This document shows positions 7,370 through 16,679 of a DNA stretch of 64,000 nucleotides, piece by piece. The stretch is from Serratia quinivorans (lineage in GTDB: Bacteria; Pseudomonadota; Gammaproteobacteria; Enterobacterales; Enterobacteriaceae), in NCBI GenBank assembly GCA_900457075.1, contig UGYN01000002.1, positions 3,038,001 to 3,102,000 on the forward strand. Reading direction: 5' to 3'. Positions within the stretch are counted from its first letter, which is position 1; the number at the start of each line of letters is the position of its first letter. The translations under genes and the position numbers were made by a program. A model generated the notes under the pieces. The model was given only the letters and a program-made list of their open reading frames with translations, made no database searches and was not told where the DNA came from.

Positions 7370-9958
7370 ATGGATACCCCAGCATTAAAACTGTTGCCAT
7401 TTCGCCCATGTCTTTTGGGATTGTTAATTACTTTCTCGTTAGTCGGGGTGAGCTATTTTTCTTACGCCGAAGAACTGCAGTTTAATACTGATGTTTTGGA
7501 TATAACAGACCGTAATAACATTGATTTAAACCAATTCTCCCGTAGCGGTTACATTATGCCGGGGGAATATGTGATGACCCTGCGGATTAATAAGCAGGAA
7601 ATCGCTGAGCAATCGGTAATGTTTTATGCACCTGAAGACGACCCGAAAGGCAGTGAGGCTTGCATCACACCGGAAATGGTAGAGCTGTTTGGGTTGAAAC
7701 CGGCCATGCAAAAGAGTACGGCCTGGTGGCATCAGGGGCAATGTTTAGTACCGACGAGCCTGGCGGGCATGACCGTGCGAGCCGATTTAGGCAGTAACAG
7801 CCTGACGGCCACGGTACCGCAGGCCTATCTGGAATATACCGCCGAGAACTGGGATCCCCCATCGCGCTGGGATAACGGAGTGCCGGGGTTATTGGCGGAC
7901 TATTACCTGAATGCACAGACGCAGTACCAACAAAAAGAAAATTCGCGCAGCAATACTCTGACTGGCAACGGCACCATGGGGGCCAACATGGGGGCTTGGC
8001 GGCTACGGGCGGACTGGCAGGCGCGGCTCGACCACCAGAGCGGAGGCGGCAGGCAGAACCAGGCAGCGCAAAAGCAGTGGGACTGGAGCCGTTACTATGC
8101 ATACCGGGCGATCCCGCGTTTAGGCGCCAAGTTGACGCTTGGTGAAGACTATTTATCTTCAGGGATATTCGACAGCGTGCGTTTTACCGGCGCCAGTTTG
8201 ATCAGCGATGACAATATGTTACCGCCGAATCTGCGGGGCTATGCACCGGAAGTGACCGGGGTGGCGCGCACTAACGCCAAAGTAGTGGTTAGTCAGCAGG
8301 GGCGGGTGTTGTATGAAACTCAGGTTGCTGCCGGTCCGTTCCGTATTCAGGACATTAACAATGCGGTTTCTGGTGACCTGGATATCCGGGTAGAAGAGCT
8401 GGACGGCACCGTGCAGAACTTCACCATGAGTACGGCGAACATTCCTTACCTGACGCGGCCAGGGCAGGTGCGTTACAAGTTTGCCTCCGGCCGCCCGTCG
8501 GACTTTAAGCACAGTACCAATGGTCCGTTTTTCTCCACGGGTGAATTCTCTTGGGGGATCAATAACGGTTGGTCACTGTATGGCGGCGGCGTGGCAGGCG
8601 GTGATTACAATGCGCTGGCGCTGGGTATAGGGCGTGATCTGATGGCATTTGGCGCGCTGTCGTTTGACGTAACCCAATCGCGGGCGAATTTGCAGCAAGA
8701 GGGAACGCTAACCGGTGGATCGTATCGGCTGAGTTACGCAAAACGCTTTGATGACACCGACAGCCAGGTAACCTTTGCCGGTTATCGCTTCTCGGAGCGA
8801 GATTATCTGTCGATGAGCGAATATTTGGATGCGCGAGCAGACGGTTCGCGGGTAGGTGGGAGCAAAGAAAGATACGTTGTTTCCTTTAACCAGCAGTTCC
8901 GCGATCTGGGGATCAGCGCCTACCTGCGCTATACCCATCAAACTTATTGGGATCGGCCGACCCAAGATGATTACAACCTGACGATATCACGCAATTTCGA
9001 TTGGGGGAGGTTCCGTAATTTGAGCCTGTCGCTGACGGGATACAGGAATAAATATAACGGCGTCAATGATGACGGTATGTATCTGTCGTTATCCATGCCC
9101 TGGGGCACCAATAATGGTTCACTAAGTTATAACGGCAGTTATGACCGCAATCAAAGTAGCCACAGCGTGGGATATTACGACCGATTAGAGAATGGTGATA
9201 GCTATCGTATTAGTAGCGGGATGGCGCGAGATGGCGGCACGGCCAGCGGTAACTATACCCATCAGGGAGATATTGCGCAGGTTAGCGCCAATGCGGCTTA
9301 TCAGGCTGGCAGTTACTCCTCACTGGGTGTCTCACTGCAGGGGGGAGCAACGGCAACGCTGAAAGGTGCGGCGTTGCACCGCGGCGGCATGAACGGTGGT
9401 ACACGAATGCTGGTTGATACCGATGGCGTGGCCGGTATCCCGGTACGAGGATATGGCGCAAATATAGACTCGAATACCTTTGGCAAAGCGGTGGTGGCGG
9501 ACATGAGCAGTTATTACCGCACCCAGGTGAGCATTGATGTCAACAATCTGCCGGAAAATGCCGAGGCGACTCAATCGGTTGTACAGGCGACGTTAACCGA
9601 AGGGGCGATTGGTTACCGGCGGTTTGCGGTGATTGCCGGTGAGAAGGCAATGGCGGTGATTAAGTTGGCCGATGGCAGCACCCCGCCATTTGGTGCCACG
9701 GTGCTGAATGCCAAACAGCAGGAGGTTGGTATCGTTAATGACGGTGGCAGCGTGTATCTGAGCGGCATTAATCCTAACGAAACTATGCAAGTCCGTTGGG
9801 GTGGGCGTGCGCAGTGTGAGCTGGTGCTACCGGCGCAGATACCTAATAGCGGTACGACCGATTTACTGTTGCCATGTCGGTTGCTGCGAGAGGACGAAGC
9901 GGCAGCTGAGAATAACCAGACTGTGCGGGTAACGACACCGGAGGAGAGCAATAATTGA
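7370..9958 (+). CDS. Outer membrane fimbrial usher, PapC/MrpC-like
   Basis: At 862 residues this is full length for an usher. A signal peptide is followed by the N-terminal domain (LQFNTDVLDITDRNNIDLNQ), the 24-strand beta-barrel region with plug (PPNLRGYAPEVTGVARTNAK) and C-terminal domains with paired cysteines (CELVLP...LLLPCRLL). It forms the outer membrane pore through which chaperone-bound subunits are polymerised into the fimbria. AAGG lies before the ATG. It follows the PapH-like gene by about 100 bases and precedes the chaperone gene. Confidence 0.95.
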   Translation: MDTPALKLLPFRPCLLGLLITFSLVGVSYFSYAEELQFNTDVLDITDRNNIDLNQFSRSGYIMPGEYVMTLRINKQEIAEQSVMFYAPEDDPKGSEACITPEMVELFGLKPAMQKSTAWWHQGQCLVPTSLAGMTVRADLGSNSLTATVPQAYLEYTAENWDPPSRWDNGVPGLLADYYLNAQTQYQQKENSRSNTLTGNGTMGANMGAWRLRADWQARLDHQSGGGRQNQAAQKQWDWSRYYAYRAIPRLGAKLTLGEDYLSSGIFDSVRFTGASLISDDNMLPPNLRGYAPEVTGVARTNAKVVVSQQGRVLYETQVAAGPFRIQDINNAVSGDLDIRVEELDGTVQNFTMSTANIPYLTRPGQVRYKFASGRPSDFKHSTNGPFFSTGEFSWGINNGWSLYGGGVAGGDYNALALGIGRDLMAFGALSFDVTQSRANLQQEGTLTGGSYRLSYAKRFDDTDSQVTFAGYRFSERDYLSMSEYLDARADGSRVGGSKERYVVSFNQQFRDLGISAYLRYTHQTYWDRPTQDDYNLTISRNFDWGRFRNLSLSLTGYRNKYNGVNDDGMYLSLSMPWGTNNGSLSYNGSYDRNQSSHSVGYYDRLENGDSYRISSGMARDGGTASGNYTHQGDIAQVSANAAYQAGSYSSLGVSLQGGATATLKGAALHRGGMNGGTRMLVDTDGVAGIPVRGYGANIDSNTFGKAVVADMSSYYRTQVSIDVNNLPENAEATQSVVQATLTEGAIGYRRFAVIAGEKAMAVIKLADGSTPPFGATVLNAKQQEVGIVNDGGSVYLSGINPNETMQVRWGGRAQCELVLPAQIPNSGTTDLLLPCRLLREDEAAAENNQTVRVTTPEESNN

Positions 9959-10083
9959 ATGTCTCTGTGTCAGTGCGACGATAAATTTTGCCCTATTGGC
10001 AAGCCGGCTCCTCTCTGGACCCCCCGGCTTTTTAATTCCGTAGTGAATAACCAGATAACGAGTAATGAACGATGACGTTAACA

Positions 10084-10824
10084 ATGAAAAAAACTTTTCC
10101 GTTGGTCACCGGCCTGGCACTGAGCTTGCTGGCGGTGCAACAGGTGCAGGCGGCAGTAGCCCTGGATCGTACCCGCGTGGTGTTTAACGGCGGCGATAAA
10201 TCGACCAGTCTTAATATAAGCAATGAAAACAAACAGTTACCTTATTTGGCCCAGGGCTGGATCGAGGATGCGCAAGGCAACAAGATCAGCAGCCCACTCA
10301 CGGTATTGCCGCCGGTGCAGCGTCTGGAGCCGGGCGCAAAAAGCCAGGTAAAAATCCAGGGGCTGCCGGCTGCTGGTCAGTTGGCGCAGGATCGGGAGAC
10401 ATTGTTCTATTTCAACCTGCGTGAAATTCCACCAAGAAGCGATAAACCCAATACCTTGCAACTGGCGCTACAAACCCGGGTCAAGCTGTTCTATCGACCA
10501 AAGGCATTAGTGGTGGGGTCGGATGTGGCGCCATGGCAGGAACAACTGACGCTGACCAGGCAGGGTGACAAATATCGGGTCAATAACCCAACGGCCTATT
10601 ACGTAACCATTGTCGATGCCGCCGGTAGCGCCAAGGGCGCAGGGGTAAAAGAGTTTGAGCCAGTGATGGTGGCACCGAAGGGCAATGCAATGCTGAATGT
10701 CGGCACCGCAGCCCTGGGGAATAGCCCGGTGCTGACCTATGTCAATGACTTCGGTGGCCGCCCGCAATTGCAGTTCAACTGCACCGGGGCAGAGTGTAAA
10801 GCGACGCCGATTAAGCAAGGTTAA
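10084..10824 (+). CDS. PapD-like periplasmic fimbrial chaperone
   Basis: 246 residues with signal peptide (KKTFPLVTGLALSLLAVQQV), first strand ALDRTRVVFNGGDKS, PYLAQGWIEDAQGNK and the KLFYRPKAL signature near residue 140. The C-terminal domain ends with a cysteine pair (FNCTGAECKA), as in PapD. It should pair with the adjacent usher. An ATG at 10072 is in frame; neither start has a strong ribosome binding site, and 10084 gives a cleaner signal peptide. Confidence 0.9.
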   Translation: MKKTFPLVTGLALSLLAVQQVQAAVALDRTRVVFNGGDKSTSLNISNENKQLPYLAQGWIEDAQGNKISSPLTVLPPVQRLEPGAKSQVKIQGLPAAGQLAQDRETLFYFNLREIPPRSDKPNTLQLALQTRVKLFYRPKALVVGSDVAPWQEQLTLTRQGDKYRVNNPTAYYVTIVDAAGSAKGAGVKEFEPVMVAPKGNAMLNVGTAALGNSPVLTYVNDFGGRPQLQFNCTGAECKATPIKQG

Positions 10825-10849
10825 AGTACGGCAGGAAAAGGAGTGGCGC

Positions 10850-11509
10850 ATGTGGCATCGAAACAGAATGGATGAAGAGCGACGTTGGTCACGGCATGAG
10901 CGCCAGTACCTGCTGGTGAAGATCGCGGCAATACTGATGCTGCCCATTGTGCTGGCGAGCCTGCTGGCATTACTGCCAAAAGGATATGCCGCGGTGGATA
11001 ACGGCAATGTCGATGGTGCCAACGGCGTGCTGCATGTACGGGGAGCACTGACCGAAAGTGCGTGTCGGTTGGACATGGCGTCAGCCTGGCAGACCGTTAA
11101 CCTGGGGGAGATCGGCACTGGCCGATTACAACAGGTGGGTGATCGTGGTGCACCGGTGAAGGTGCAATTGCGTTTACAAGACTGCCTGCGCAGCCCGGCG
11201 AACAATCGTGATACCCGTACCGGCAATCTACTATGGGCACCGACACAGCCGGCGGTTTCGGTGAGTTTTATCGCCCCCGCAGACCTGAATAGTCCCGAGT
11301 TAGCGGCAGTTCGGGGCGCACAGGGACTGGGATTACGATTGCTTGATGACCAGGGCCGGGATGTGCGGTTGGGCGAGCGCGGTGCACCGTTGTTTTTGGC
11401 AGCGGGCCAAAATCAGTTGAACTACAGCGTTATGCCGGAGCGTACTCGCTTGCCATTGCAGGCTGGGGCCTATTCAGCGCTGATCAATATCAGGTTCAAT
11501 TATGACTGA
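10850..11509 (+). CDS. Minor fimbrial subunit (MrpE/PapJ position)
   Basis: 219 residues. The start at 10850 has AAAAGGAG seven bases upstream, while the longer open frame from 10739 runs inside the chaperone gene. An unusually long basic N terminus (WHRNRMDEERRWSRHERQYL) precedes the hydrophobic signal segment, then a pilin fold with GALTESACRLDM and LQDCLRS cysteines and the end SALINIRFNYD. It starts 26 bases after the chaperone stop. Which minor role it plays (tip fibrillum or adaptor) cannot be read from sequence. Confidence 0.8.
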   Translation: MWHRNRMDEERRWSRHERQYLLVKIAAILMLPIVLASLLALLPKGYAAVDNGNVDGANGVLHVRGALTESACRLDMASAWQTVNLGEIGTGRLQQVGDRGAPVKVQLRLQDCLRSPANNRDTRTGNLLWAPTQPAVSVSFIAPADLNSPELAAVRGAQGLGLRLLDDQGRDVRLGERGAPLFLAAGQNQLNYSVMPERTRLPLQAGAYSALINIRFNYD

Positions 11510-11518
11510 GGTACCGGT

Positions 11519-12010
11519 ATGACGAGTTATAAGGTGAACTGCAAGACAGTGTTTGCTCTGGCGCTCGCATTATGTGCGAGCTCGGCAATGGCAGCCCAAA
11601 CCACCATTCGCGTTAGCGTAACCATAGTGGCACCGGTGTGTGTTATTAACGACAACCAACAAATTAACGTGGATTTCGGTAACGACGTGGTAACCACCAA
11701 GGTAGACGGCAGCTATAAGAAGGTACCGATCACCTATTCGGTCCAGTGCCAGAACAGCTCCAGCAATAATATGAAACTGCAGATCATGGGCAATGGCGCA
11801 AGTTTTGACAGCAATGTTCTGGCGACCAATAAGACGGGGTTGGGGATTGCGCTGTTAATGAATGGCGGCCAGTTGCCATTGAACAGTTGGCGAGACTTTA
11901 CCTATCCTTCCTTACCCAAGCTGGAGGCAGTGCCGGTGAAGCAAGCAGGCGTGACATTAAGCGGCGGTGCATTTTCGGCAGGGGCTACGTTGAAGGTGGA
12001 CTACCAATGA
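11519..12010 (+). CDS. Minor fimbrial subunit, PapK/PapE/MrpF-like
   Basis: 163 residues with signal peptide ending AMAA, then TTIRVSVTIVAPVCVINDNQ, a PapE/PapK-type N-terminal extension and first cysteine; the second cysteine is in YSVQCQNSS. The segment KLEAVPVKQAGVTLSGGAFS near the C terminus is shared with the next gene, and the protein ends GATLKVDYQ. The stop overlaps the next start (ATGA). Confidence 0.85.
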   Translation: MTSYKVNCKTVFALALALCASSAMAAQTTIRVSVTIVAPVCVINDNQQINVDFGNDVVTTKVDGSYKKVPITYSVQCQNSSSNNMKLQIMGNGASFDSNVLATNKTGLGIALLMNGGQLPLNSWRDFTYPSLPKLEAVPVKQAGVTLSGGAFSAGATLKVDYQ

Positions 12011-12513
12011 TCAAAAACAGCGGCATAACCTGTTTTGCCATTACCACGACGTTGCTATTGACCGGTGCGCTGTCCTGCGGGGGGCTCATCGCAGCGGAGA
12101 ATATGACGTTTAGCGGCACCTTGGTTGAACCACCGCCGTGCACCATCAATAATGGTGAGCGTATCGATATCGATTTCGGTGAGCGGGTAGGGGTTAGCAA
12201 GGTAGACGGCGTAAATTACCTGCAGCCGGTAAATTACCGCATTACTTGTTCGCCGGGGACCGGCAACTGGGGAATGACACTGACGTTGATCGGCACGAAA
12301 ACCGGTTATGACAACGCGGCGGTCGCCACCAATGTTGAGGCGCTGGGCATCCAACTGCGGCAGGCCGGCAAACCCTTTGAATTGAACAAGCCGTTGACGA
12401 TCAATCTGAACAACCCGCCAGTGTTGGAGGCGGTGCCGGTAAAACAGCCGGGTGTGACGCTGAAAGAAGGAGCGTTTGAAGCCACGGCCACCCTGCAGGC
12501 GGTATACCAGTGA
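12007..12513 (+). CDS. Minor fimbrial subunit, PapE/MrpG-like
   Basis: 168 residues with signal peptide (IKNSGITCFAITTTLLLTGA), FSGTLVEPPPCTINNGERI and YRITCSPG cysteines, and the C-terminal stretch VLEAVPVKQPGVTLKEGAFE, almost the same as in the preceding gene, so the two probably arose by tandem duplication. It overlaps the upstream stop by four bases. It probably belongs to the flexible tip section. Confidence 0.85.
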   Translation: MIKNSGITCFAITTTLLLTGALSCGGLIAAENMTFSGTLVEPPPCTINNGERIDIDFGERVGVSKVDGVNYLQPVNYRITCSPGTGNWGMTLTLIGTKTGYDNAAVATNVEALGIQLRQAGKPFELNKPLTINLNNPPVLEAVPVKQPGVTLKEGAFEATATLQAVYQ

Positions 12514-12527
12514 AACCAGGAGCGGGA

Positions 12528-13085
12528 ATGTCTGATAAGCAAAAATATCGCGGCGCTATTGGGTTAACTGGCTGGTTGATGCTGACCGGCGCATTAGTGT
12601 TATTAAGCCAAGGAGTAACGGCTGCAGACAATATGCGCTTTCACGGGGCGTTGGTGGCGGAACCCTGTGTGATACCGCCGGGTGAAGAGCGTATTGCGCT
12701 GGATTTCGACACGGTAATCGACAAGACCCTGTATATCAATACGCGCACCCTGGGGCAGCCGTTTACGCTGCATCTGGCACAGTGTGACCTGAGCCTGGGC
12801 AAAACGGTGAAAGTGACCTTTAGCGGCGAAGAAAACGCCAGGCTTCCTGGCTTGCTGGCAGTAGCGCCTGGCAGCCTGGCCGCGGGAATTGCGATAGGGA
12901 TGGAAACCGAACAGGGGCAACCGTTGCCGATCAACAAAGCCGGTGCCAGCAATGTATTGACCAGCGGTGACAACCGCCTGACGCTGTTGGCCTATGTGCA
13001 GGGCGAGCCAGAGGCGATCAAGAATCAAACCATTGAACGCGGCCCTTTTAGCGCGGTGGCGACCTTTAGCCTGGAGTATGAATGA
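12528..13085 (+). CDS. Minor fimbrial subunit, PapF-like tip adaptor
   Basis: 185 residues. The ATG at 12528 has AGGAG six bases upstream; a GTG at 12510 overlapping the previous stop is the alternative. Signal peptide, then MRFHGALVAEPCVIPPGEER and LHLAQCDLS, ending RGPFSAVATFSLEYE. Placement directly before the adhesin suggests an adaptor joining adhesin to tip fibrillum. A degenerate copy of its 3' end lies at 14797-14842. Confidence 0.8.
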   Translation: MSDKQKYRGAIGLTGWLMLTGALVLLSQGVTAADNMRFHGALVAEPCVIPPGEERIALDFDTVIDKTLYINTRTLGQPFTLHLAQCDLSLGKTVKVTFSGEENARLPGLLAVAPGSLAAGIAIGMETEQGQPLPINKAGASNVLTSGDNRLTLLAYVQGEPEAIKNQTIERGPFSAVATFSLEYE

Positions 13086-13161
13086 TATTTGCATATTTTG
13101 AATATATAGCTATACGTTGGCAAAGAGGTCGGTTTGTGCTAATAAAAAAACTTCAGAGTTT

Positions 13162-13971
13162 ATGAAATGGTTTTTCCCTGCTTTTATTCTGATTTGTTCA
13201 GCTAGCGGATATGGGAAGACCTTTCAGGTGCAAATTGTTACGCAACCTGAAAATCCTAATGGAGATTTTTCAGCGAAAATTGTGTCGGCGGATTTTAATG
13301 ACCCTACGCCGAACTATTGTTACCAGGTGACTGGGTGTAGTTGGAGAGGTTTTGTAAACTCGAAGAGTTGGGGGGTAAATGGAAAAAATGGGTATAATAC
13401 AGCAGATACTGCCTATAAAGATAAGCGAGAAAATATAGCATATATGTCACGCACTATGGGAGAGGTGGCAACTAGGTTACGTAATGAGAATATTTTAGAA
13501 ATAGTTATGATTGATTATCTTGGCCATGATAATGGAGAAAAAGGCGATCCAACATTTTGCGTTTATGCTTATAAAAATAGGGGGAATCAACAGGAAGGCA
13601 CACTGGCCTCGAATTGTGCAGACTCGCCGCCAATACAAACAGTCTGTGAGTTAACCCCTGATTCGGTGGTATTTAATTGGGGTACGGTAAACCAATCTAA
13701 AAGTGGTTATATTGAGCTCGAAAAATCTGCTCAAGTGAAGTGCTCCAGACCCTCGACAATCCGTTTGTCAGTCAGTGGTATGACAATTCCATTAAACGGA
13801 GATTCCAGCACCCGCGCAGAATTTAATTTAGGCGATGGTTGGACCGGAAGTGTGCAAAAGTCCGTGGATACTGCCCCGGCAGTGATGCCGATTCAGGCTC
13901 GACTGGTCGGCCTTGAATCTCAGGTGGGAACATTTAATGGCAGCTCGATACTGTTATTAGAAGTCCTGTAG
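13162..13971 (+). CDS. Two-domain tip adhesin, MrpH-like
   Basis: 269 residues. A signal peptide (KWFFPAFILICSASGYG) is followed by a receptor-binding domain of about 160 residues with four cysteines, then a short PP linker and a pilin domain (from TVCELTPDSVVFNWGTVNQS) ending SILLLEVL. The order fits MrpH/PapG-type adhesins, in which the C-terminal pilin domain plugs into the tip adaptor. I do not see the three histidines known to bind zinc in Proteus MrpH. The start is uncertain: the ATG at 13162 has no strong ribosome binding site. Base composition is AT-richer than in the upstream operon genes. Confidence 0.8.
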   Translation: MKWFFPAFILICSASGYGKTFQVQIVTQPENPNGDFSAKIVSADFNDPTPNYCYQVTGCSWRGFVNSKSWGVNGKNGYNTADTAYKDKRENIAYMSRTMGEVATRLRNENILEIVMIDYLGHDNGEKGDPTFCVYAYKNRGNQQEGTLASNCADSPPIQTVCELTPDSVVFNWGTVNQSKSGYIELEKSAQVKCSRPSTIRLSVSGMTIPLNGDSSTRAEFNLGDGWTGSVQKSVDTAPAVMPIQARLVGLESQVGTFNGSSILLLEVL

Positions 13972-14175
13972 TTTAATTTGAAAATAATACCGTATTTATT
14001 AGCCTGCTATCAGGGTTAGACCATTTATTGTTAATTGATAACGCCTGTGTCATGTGTGTGATATTTTCTCTGTGGTTTTCGTGTCGCGTGGAAGATATTA
14101 AATTTTTTTGTTGTATTGGTTGTATGGACATGAGGGAACATTTTTTCCTCATTATTTATAAATTAAGGACAAAAA

Positions 14176-14718
14176 ATGAAGTTGAAAAAAATTGTGTTGG
14201 CAACAGTATTGACCTTTGGTGCTGGATCAATGGCAAATGCGGCCAACCAGGGTGGTGGCAGCGTAACTTTCACTGGTTCTATTATTGACGCGCCATGCTC
14301 TATTCAGCCGGGTGATACGAACCAGAGCGTTAACCTGGGGCAGATCTCTAATACCCAACTGGCGAACGGTGGCAGTTCGACACCAGAAAACTTCGAAATC
14401 AAGCTACAAGGTTGCACAACCACAACGGCTAAAAATGTCACCACTACTTTTACCGGAATGGAAGGTGAAAATGGTCTGTTAGGTATTACGGGGACGGCGA
14501 AAGGCGCAAGCATTGCGATTACTGACGGTTCAGGCGCTGTGGTTAAACTTAACCAGCCTTCCAAACCACAGGGGCTGCAGAACGGTAATAACACTATTTC
14601 ATTTTCTGCTTACCTGGTTGGCAATGGTTCGGGTAAACAACCCCGCGCGGGTGAAGATTCAAATATTGTTGTCGGTGACTTCAAGAGCGTGGCCAACTTT
14701 ACGTTAGCTTACCAATAA
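14176..14718 (+). CDS. Second major fimbrial subunit, close paralogue of the 6106 pilin
   Basis: 180 residues, nearly the same as the first-gene pilin through most of its length (GGGSVTFTGSIIDAPCSIQP shared, LQGCT shared, end VANFTLAYQ shared). Differences cluster in the signal peptide and the last third (GNGSGKQPRAGEDSNIVVGD against DGKEAGEGGKDIPIVPGD), a surface loop that could change antigenicity. It has the same AAGGACAAAAA leader as the 6106 gene and about 200 bases of AT-rich upstream DNA, so it may have its own promoter. Confidence 0.9.
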   Translation: MKLKKIVLATVLTFGAGSMANAANQGGGSVTFTGSIIDAPCSIQPGDTNQSVNLGQISNTQLANGGSSTPENFEIKLQGCTTTTAKNVTTTFTGMEGENGLLGITGTAKGASIAITDGSGAVVKLNQPSKPQGLQNGNNTISFSAYLVGNGSGKQPRAGEDSNIVVGDFKSVANFTLAYQ

Positions 14719-14796
14719 TAGACCTGCCGTTTTTATAGTATGCGGAGCATTCCGCATGCTATACAAGATGCTGGGGGAATTGGAAATGCTCGGGTT

Positions 14797-14842
14797 AAAC
14801 CATCGAACACGGACGCTTTTAGCGCGGTGGCGATGGTGAATC
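14797..14842 (+). pseudogene. Remnant of the 3' end of the PapF-like minor pilin gene
   Basis: About 46 bases match the 3' end of the gene at 12528 (around 13026-13071), including TTTTAGCGCGGTGGCGA, with a few substitutions and one inserted base. The rest of the gene is absent. Confidence 0.6.
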
Positions 14843-15054
14843 TATTTAGTCGCCGTCATACTACTAATTAAAGTTATTTAATCAATGAAATATTGATAAC
14901 TATATGGTGGCGCTTTGAATTGTTTATATTTTGGGGTTCTGTTGCTTTCAAGCATGAATGCATAAGCCACTTGGACAGTATTGTATAACCGTATAAACGA
15001 TAGCTATACTTTACGAGGAAGTAATTCGGGTGTCACGGTTCAAAAAGAGCGAAC

Positions 15055-15345
15055 TTAAGAATTATATTCTGAATCATTGTTTTTTTGCGACTATAAAGAT
15101 CGTTGGTTGGTTTTTTTTGTTATTTATTGGATTCATATTTTTATTATTTTTATTATTTTTATTATTTTTATTATTTTTGTTTTAAAGGTGATCTTTATCT
15201 GCGATGCTTTTAGTATTAATTCCGTCCTGGGGATTTAACTTATACTATAAATAATTTAGAAATAATTTTTGTTGAATTGAATCGGGGGATTCCAGTTCTG
15301 ATCTAAAGGTGGTGCTTTGCTCATGATTTTTGTCGTGGATATGTG
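15055..15345 (+). repeat. Direct repeat copy 1, upstream of first solo adhesin
   Basis: This segment and 16680-16945 are diverged copies. Shared blocks include AGAATTATATTCTGA, TTTATTGGATTCAT, GGATTTAACTTATACTATAA and GCTCATGATTTT followed by CGTCGTGGATAT. Each copy lies directly upstream of a solo adhesin gene. Confidence 0.8.
15143..15178 (+). repeat. Four tandem copies of ATTATTTTT
   Basis: Perfect 9-base units at 15143, 15152, 15161 and 15170, with a partial unit before them. They lie about 245 bases upstream of the adhesin start. The second copy of the upstream region has only an irregular T-rich stretch at this position, so the number of units has changed between copies. Confidence 0.85.
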
Positions 15346-15423
15346 GAAAGTTTGAGGTTACCAGGAGAGTTTAATGTACCGCGTAATTGACAGTAAGCGT
15401 ACAAACGAGGAGGACGTATTATT

Positions 15424-16173
15424 GTGTTTAGATTGTCATTTTTTTTATTGGTTTTAAGTATATCTAATCTTGGTTATGCATGGAATGTAAACTGGAATTC
15501 TGATCATACGATCCCTTTTCTTGCTGGAAGTGCAACAGCTAATGATATGGTAAGGAGCTCTCGTGCTACACATATACCGGCAGGGTTGATGCTCGCAAGT
15601 TATATAGACAGTAATGGGCTTATCTACCAGACTCAGATATTTGGGGATTGTTCTACGCAGCAGAGTGCAGCAGCAACCTTTAATCGCATTAATGGTCTGC
15701 CGATGGGGGCTACTGGTATTAAAAATACACCAATTAATAGCTTAAGTATGTACTGCGGTGTAGGTATTTATAATGTCAACCCAGTAACTAAGGAGGTATT
15801 TGTATATAACGTATATGTTCCTCCAGAACCAGAACCTACAGTCAGCTGCAATGTTGCCGTAACCTCGCATGCGGTTTTACGTGCTTCTGTTGGCGGAACC
15901 GCAACGGGAAATGGCGAAATTTATATATCATGCACACCTGCCAATAAGCAGGCCACAGCGCGTATCAGTATCTCGTCCCTAAACGGAGGCAGTTTCATTG
16001 ACTTGGGTGATGGTACTTCTGTCGCGATGGCTGTATGTGAAGGATGTGGCGGTTCTACTACTCGTAATATTATGGGGTGGCAGAGCCTAAAGCCGATATT
16101 TTCTTTAATCAACAGTGGAAAAGTGGCTAAAACTGTGGAAAGTTCAGCTGTTATAACGGTTGATGTTATTTAA
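15424..16173 (+). CDS. Solo fimbrial tip adhesin (two-domain, MrpH-like architecture)
   Basis: 249 residues starting at GTG with GGAGGA ten bases upstream. A signal peptide (FRLSFFLLVLSISNLGYA) precedes a tryptophan-containing N-terminal domain of about 120 residues, a PPEPEP linker, and a C-terminal pilin-like domain (CNVAVTSHAVLRASVGGTAT to the end VITVDVI). There is no chaperone or usher next to it, so it would depend on the upstream operon. The C-terminal domain resembles that of the 17017 product (YISCTP/VIVACDP; GGSFIDLGDGTSV/GGDILDLNDGTLV), while the N-terminal domains differ. Confidence 0.7.
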   Translation: MFRLSFFLLVLSISNLGYAWNVNWNSDHTIPFLAGSATANDMVRSSRATHIPAGLMLASYIDSNGLIYQTQIFGDCSTQQSAAATFNRINGLPMGATGIKNTPINSLSMYCGVGIYNVNPVTKEVFVYNVYVPPEPEPTVSCNVAVTSHAVLRASVGGTATGNGEIYISCTPANKQATARISISSLNGGSFIDLGDGTSVAMAVCEGCGGSTTRNIMGWQSLKPIFSLINSGKVAKTVESSAVITVDVI

Positions 16174-16288
16174 TGCCTGTTTTGAGTGAAAACGTTGTCA
16201 TGGTCTATATATAAACATGGATGCTCCGCCGGCTTTGTATTTAAACTGGTGGTCATTCACAATCCTGTTCACGTTATGCTTAATGAAT

Positions 16289-16358
16289 ATCCCTATGGGT
16301 TATGACATGTGGTTCCATTATATGCTATCAATTGATGTAATGGAGCCATCATAGGGAT
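16289..16358. repeat. Imperfect 70-base inverted repeat
   Basis: Arms ATCCCTATG (16289-16297) and CATAGGGAT (16350-16358), with inner GG(T/C)TCCATTA(T/C)AT arms offset by an 11-base insertion on the left. It could be a transcription stop for the first adhesin or the remains of a small mobile repeat. Confidence 0.45.
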
Positions 16359-16679
16359 CTCAAACTATGTTCTAGAAAACTCGGATATATATCCTCCCTC
16401 CAGTTAGATGTTATAACACCAGCATTGGCGCTATTTTTATTCTATATGAACTTAACTTTTGCACGCTACTCAACAACTGAACCCATAGTGGCAGTGGTAC
16501 CGCCAGCTTTTGCGTAGTTCCATGTGATTTTCTATTACTAGCTTGCGCTGTTCCGTTCTTTACCACCCTGTACCGCTTCAATTTCATTGCTTTCGACTCT
16601 GCGTTCATAATTATTCTTCATTTTGGGTCATTATACTTAAATACCCGTATTCGCGATCATTTTTTTTGTAAAAACGCAA

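Larger units (their letters stand above)
14719..15423. other. Intergenic region with pilin hairpin, gene remnant and adhesin promoter
   Basis: About 700 bases without an intact gene. It contains a hairpin at 14737-14760 (ten-base stem, one mismatch), a remnant of a minor pilin gene at 14797-14842, and from about 15055 an AT-rich segment that recurs upstream of the next adhesin and includes a nine-base tandem repeat. Confidence 0.6.

Noticed and set aside
16411..16608. 65-codon minus-strand frame between the solo adhesins
   Set aside because: No recognisable family, no ribosome binding site and unusual composition; similarity to the pilin start (MKLK) is too short to count.
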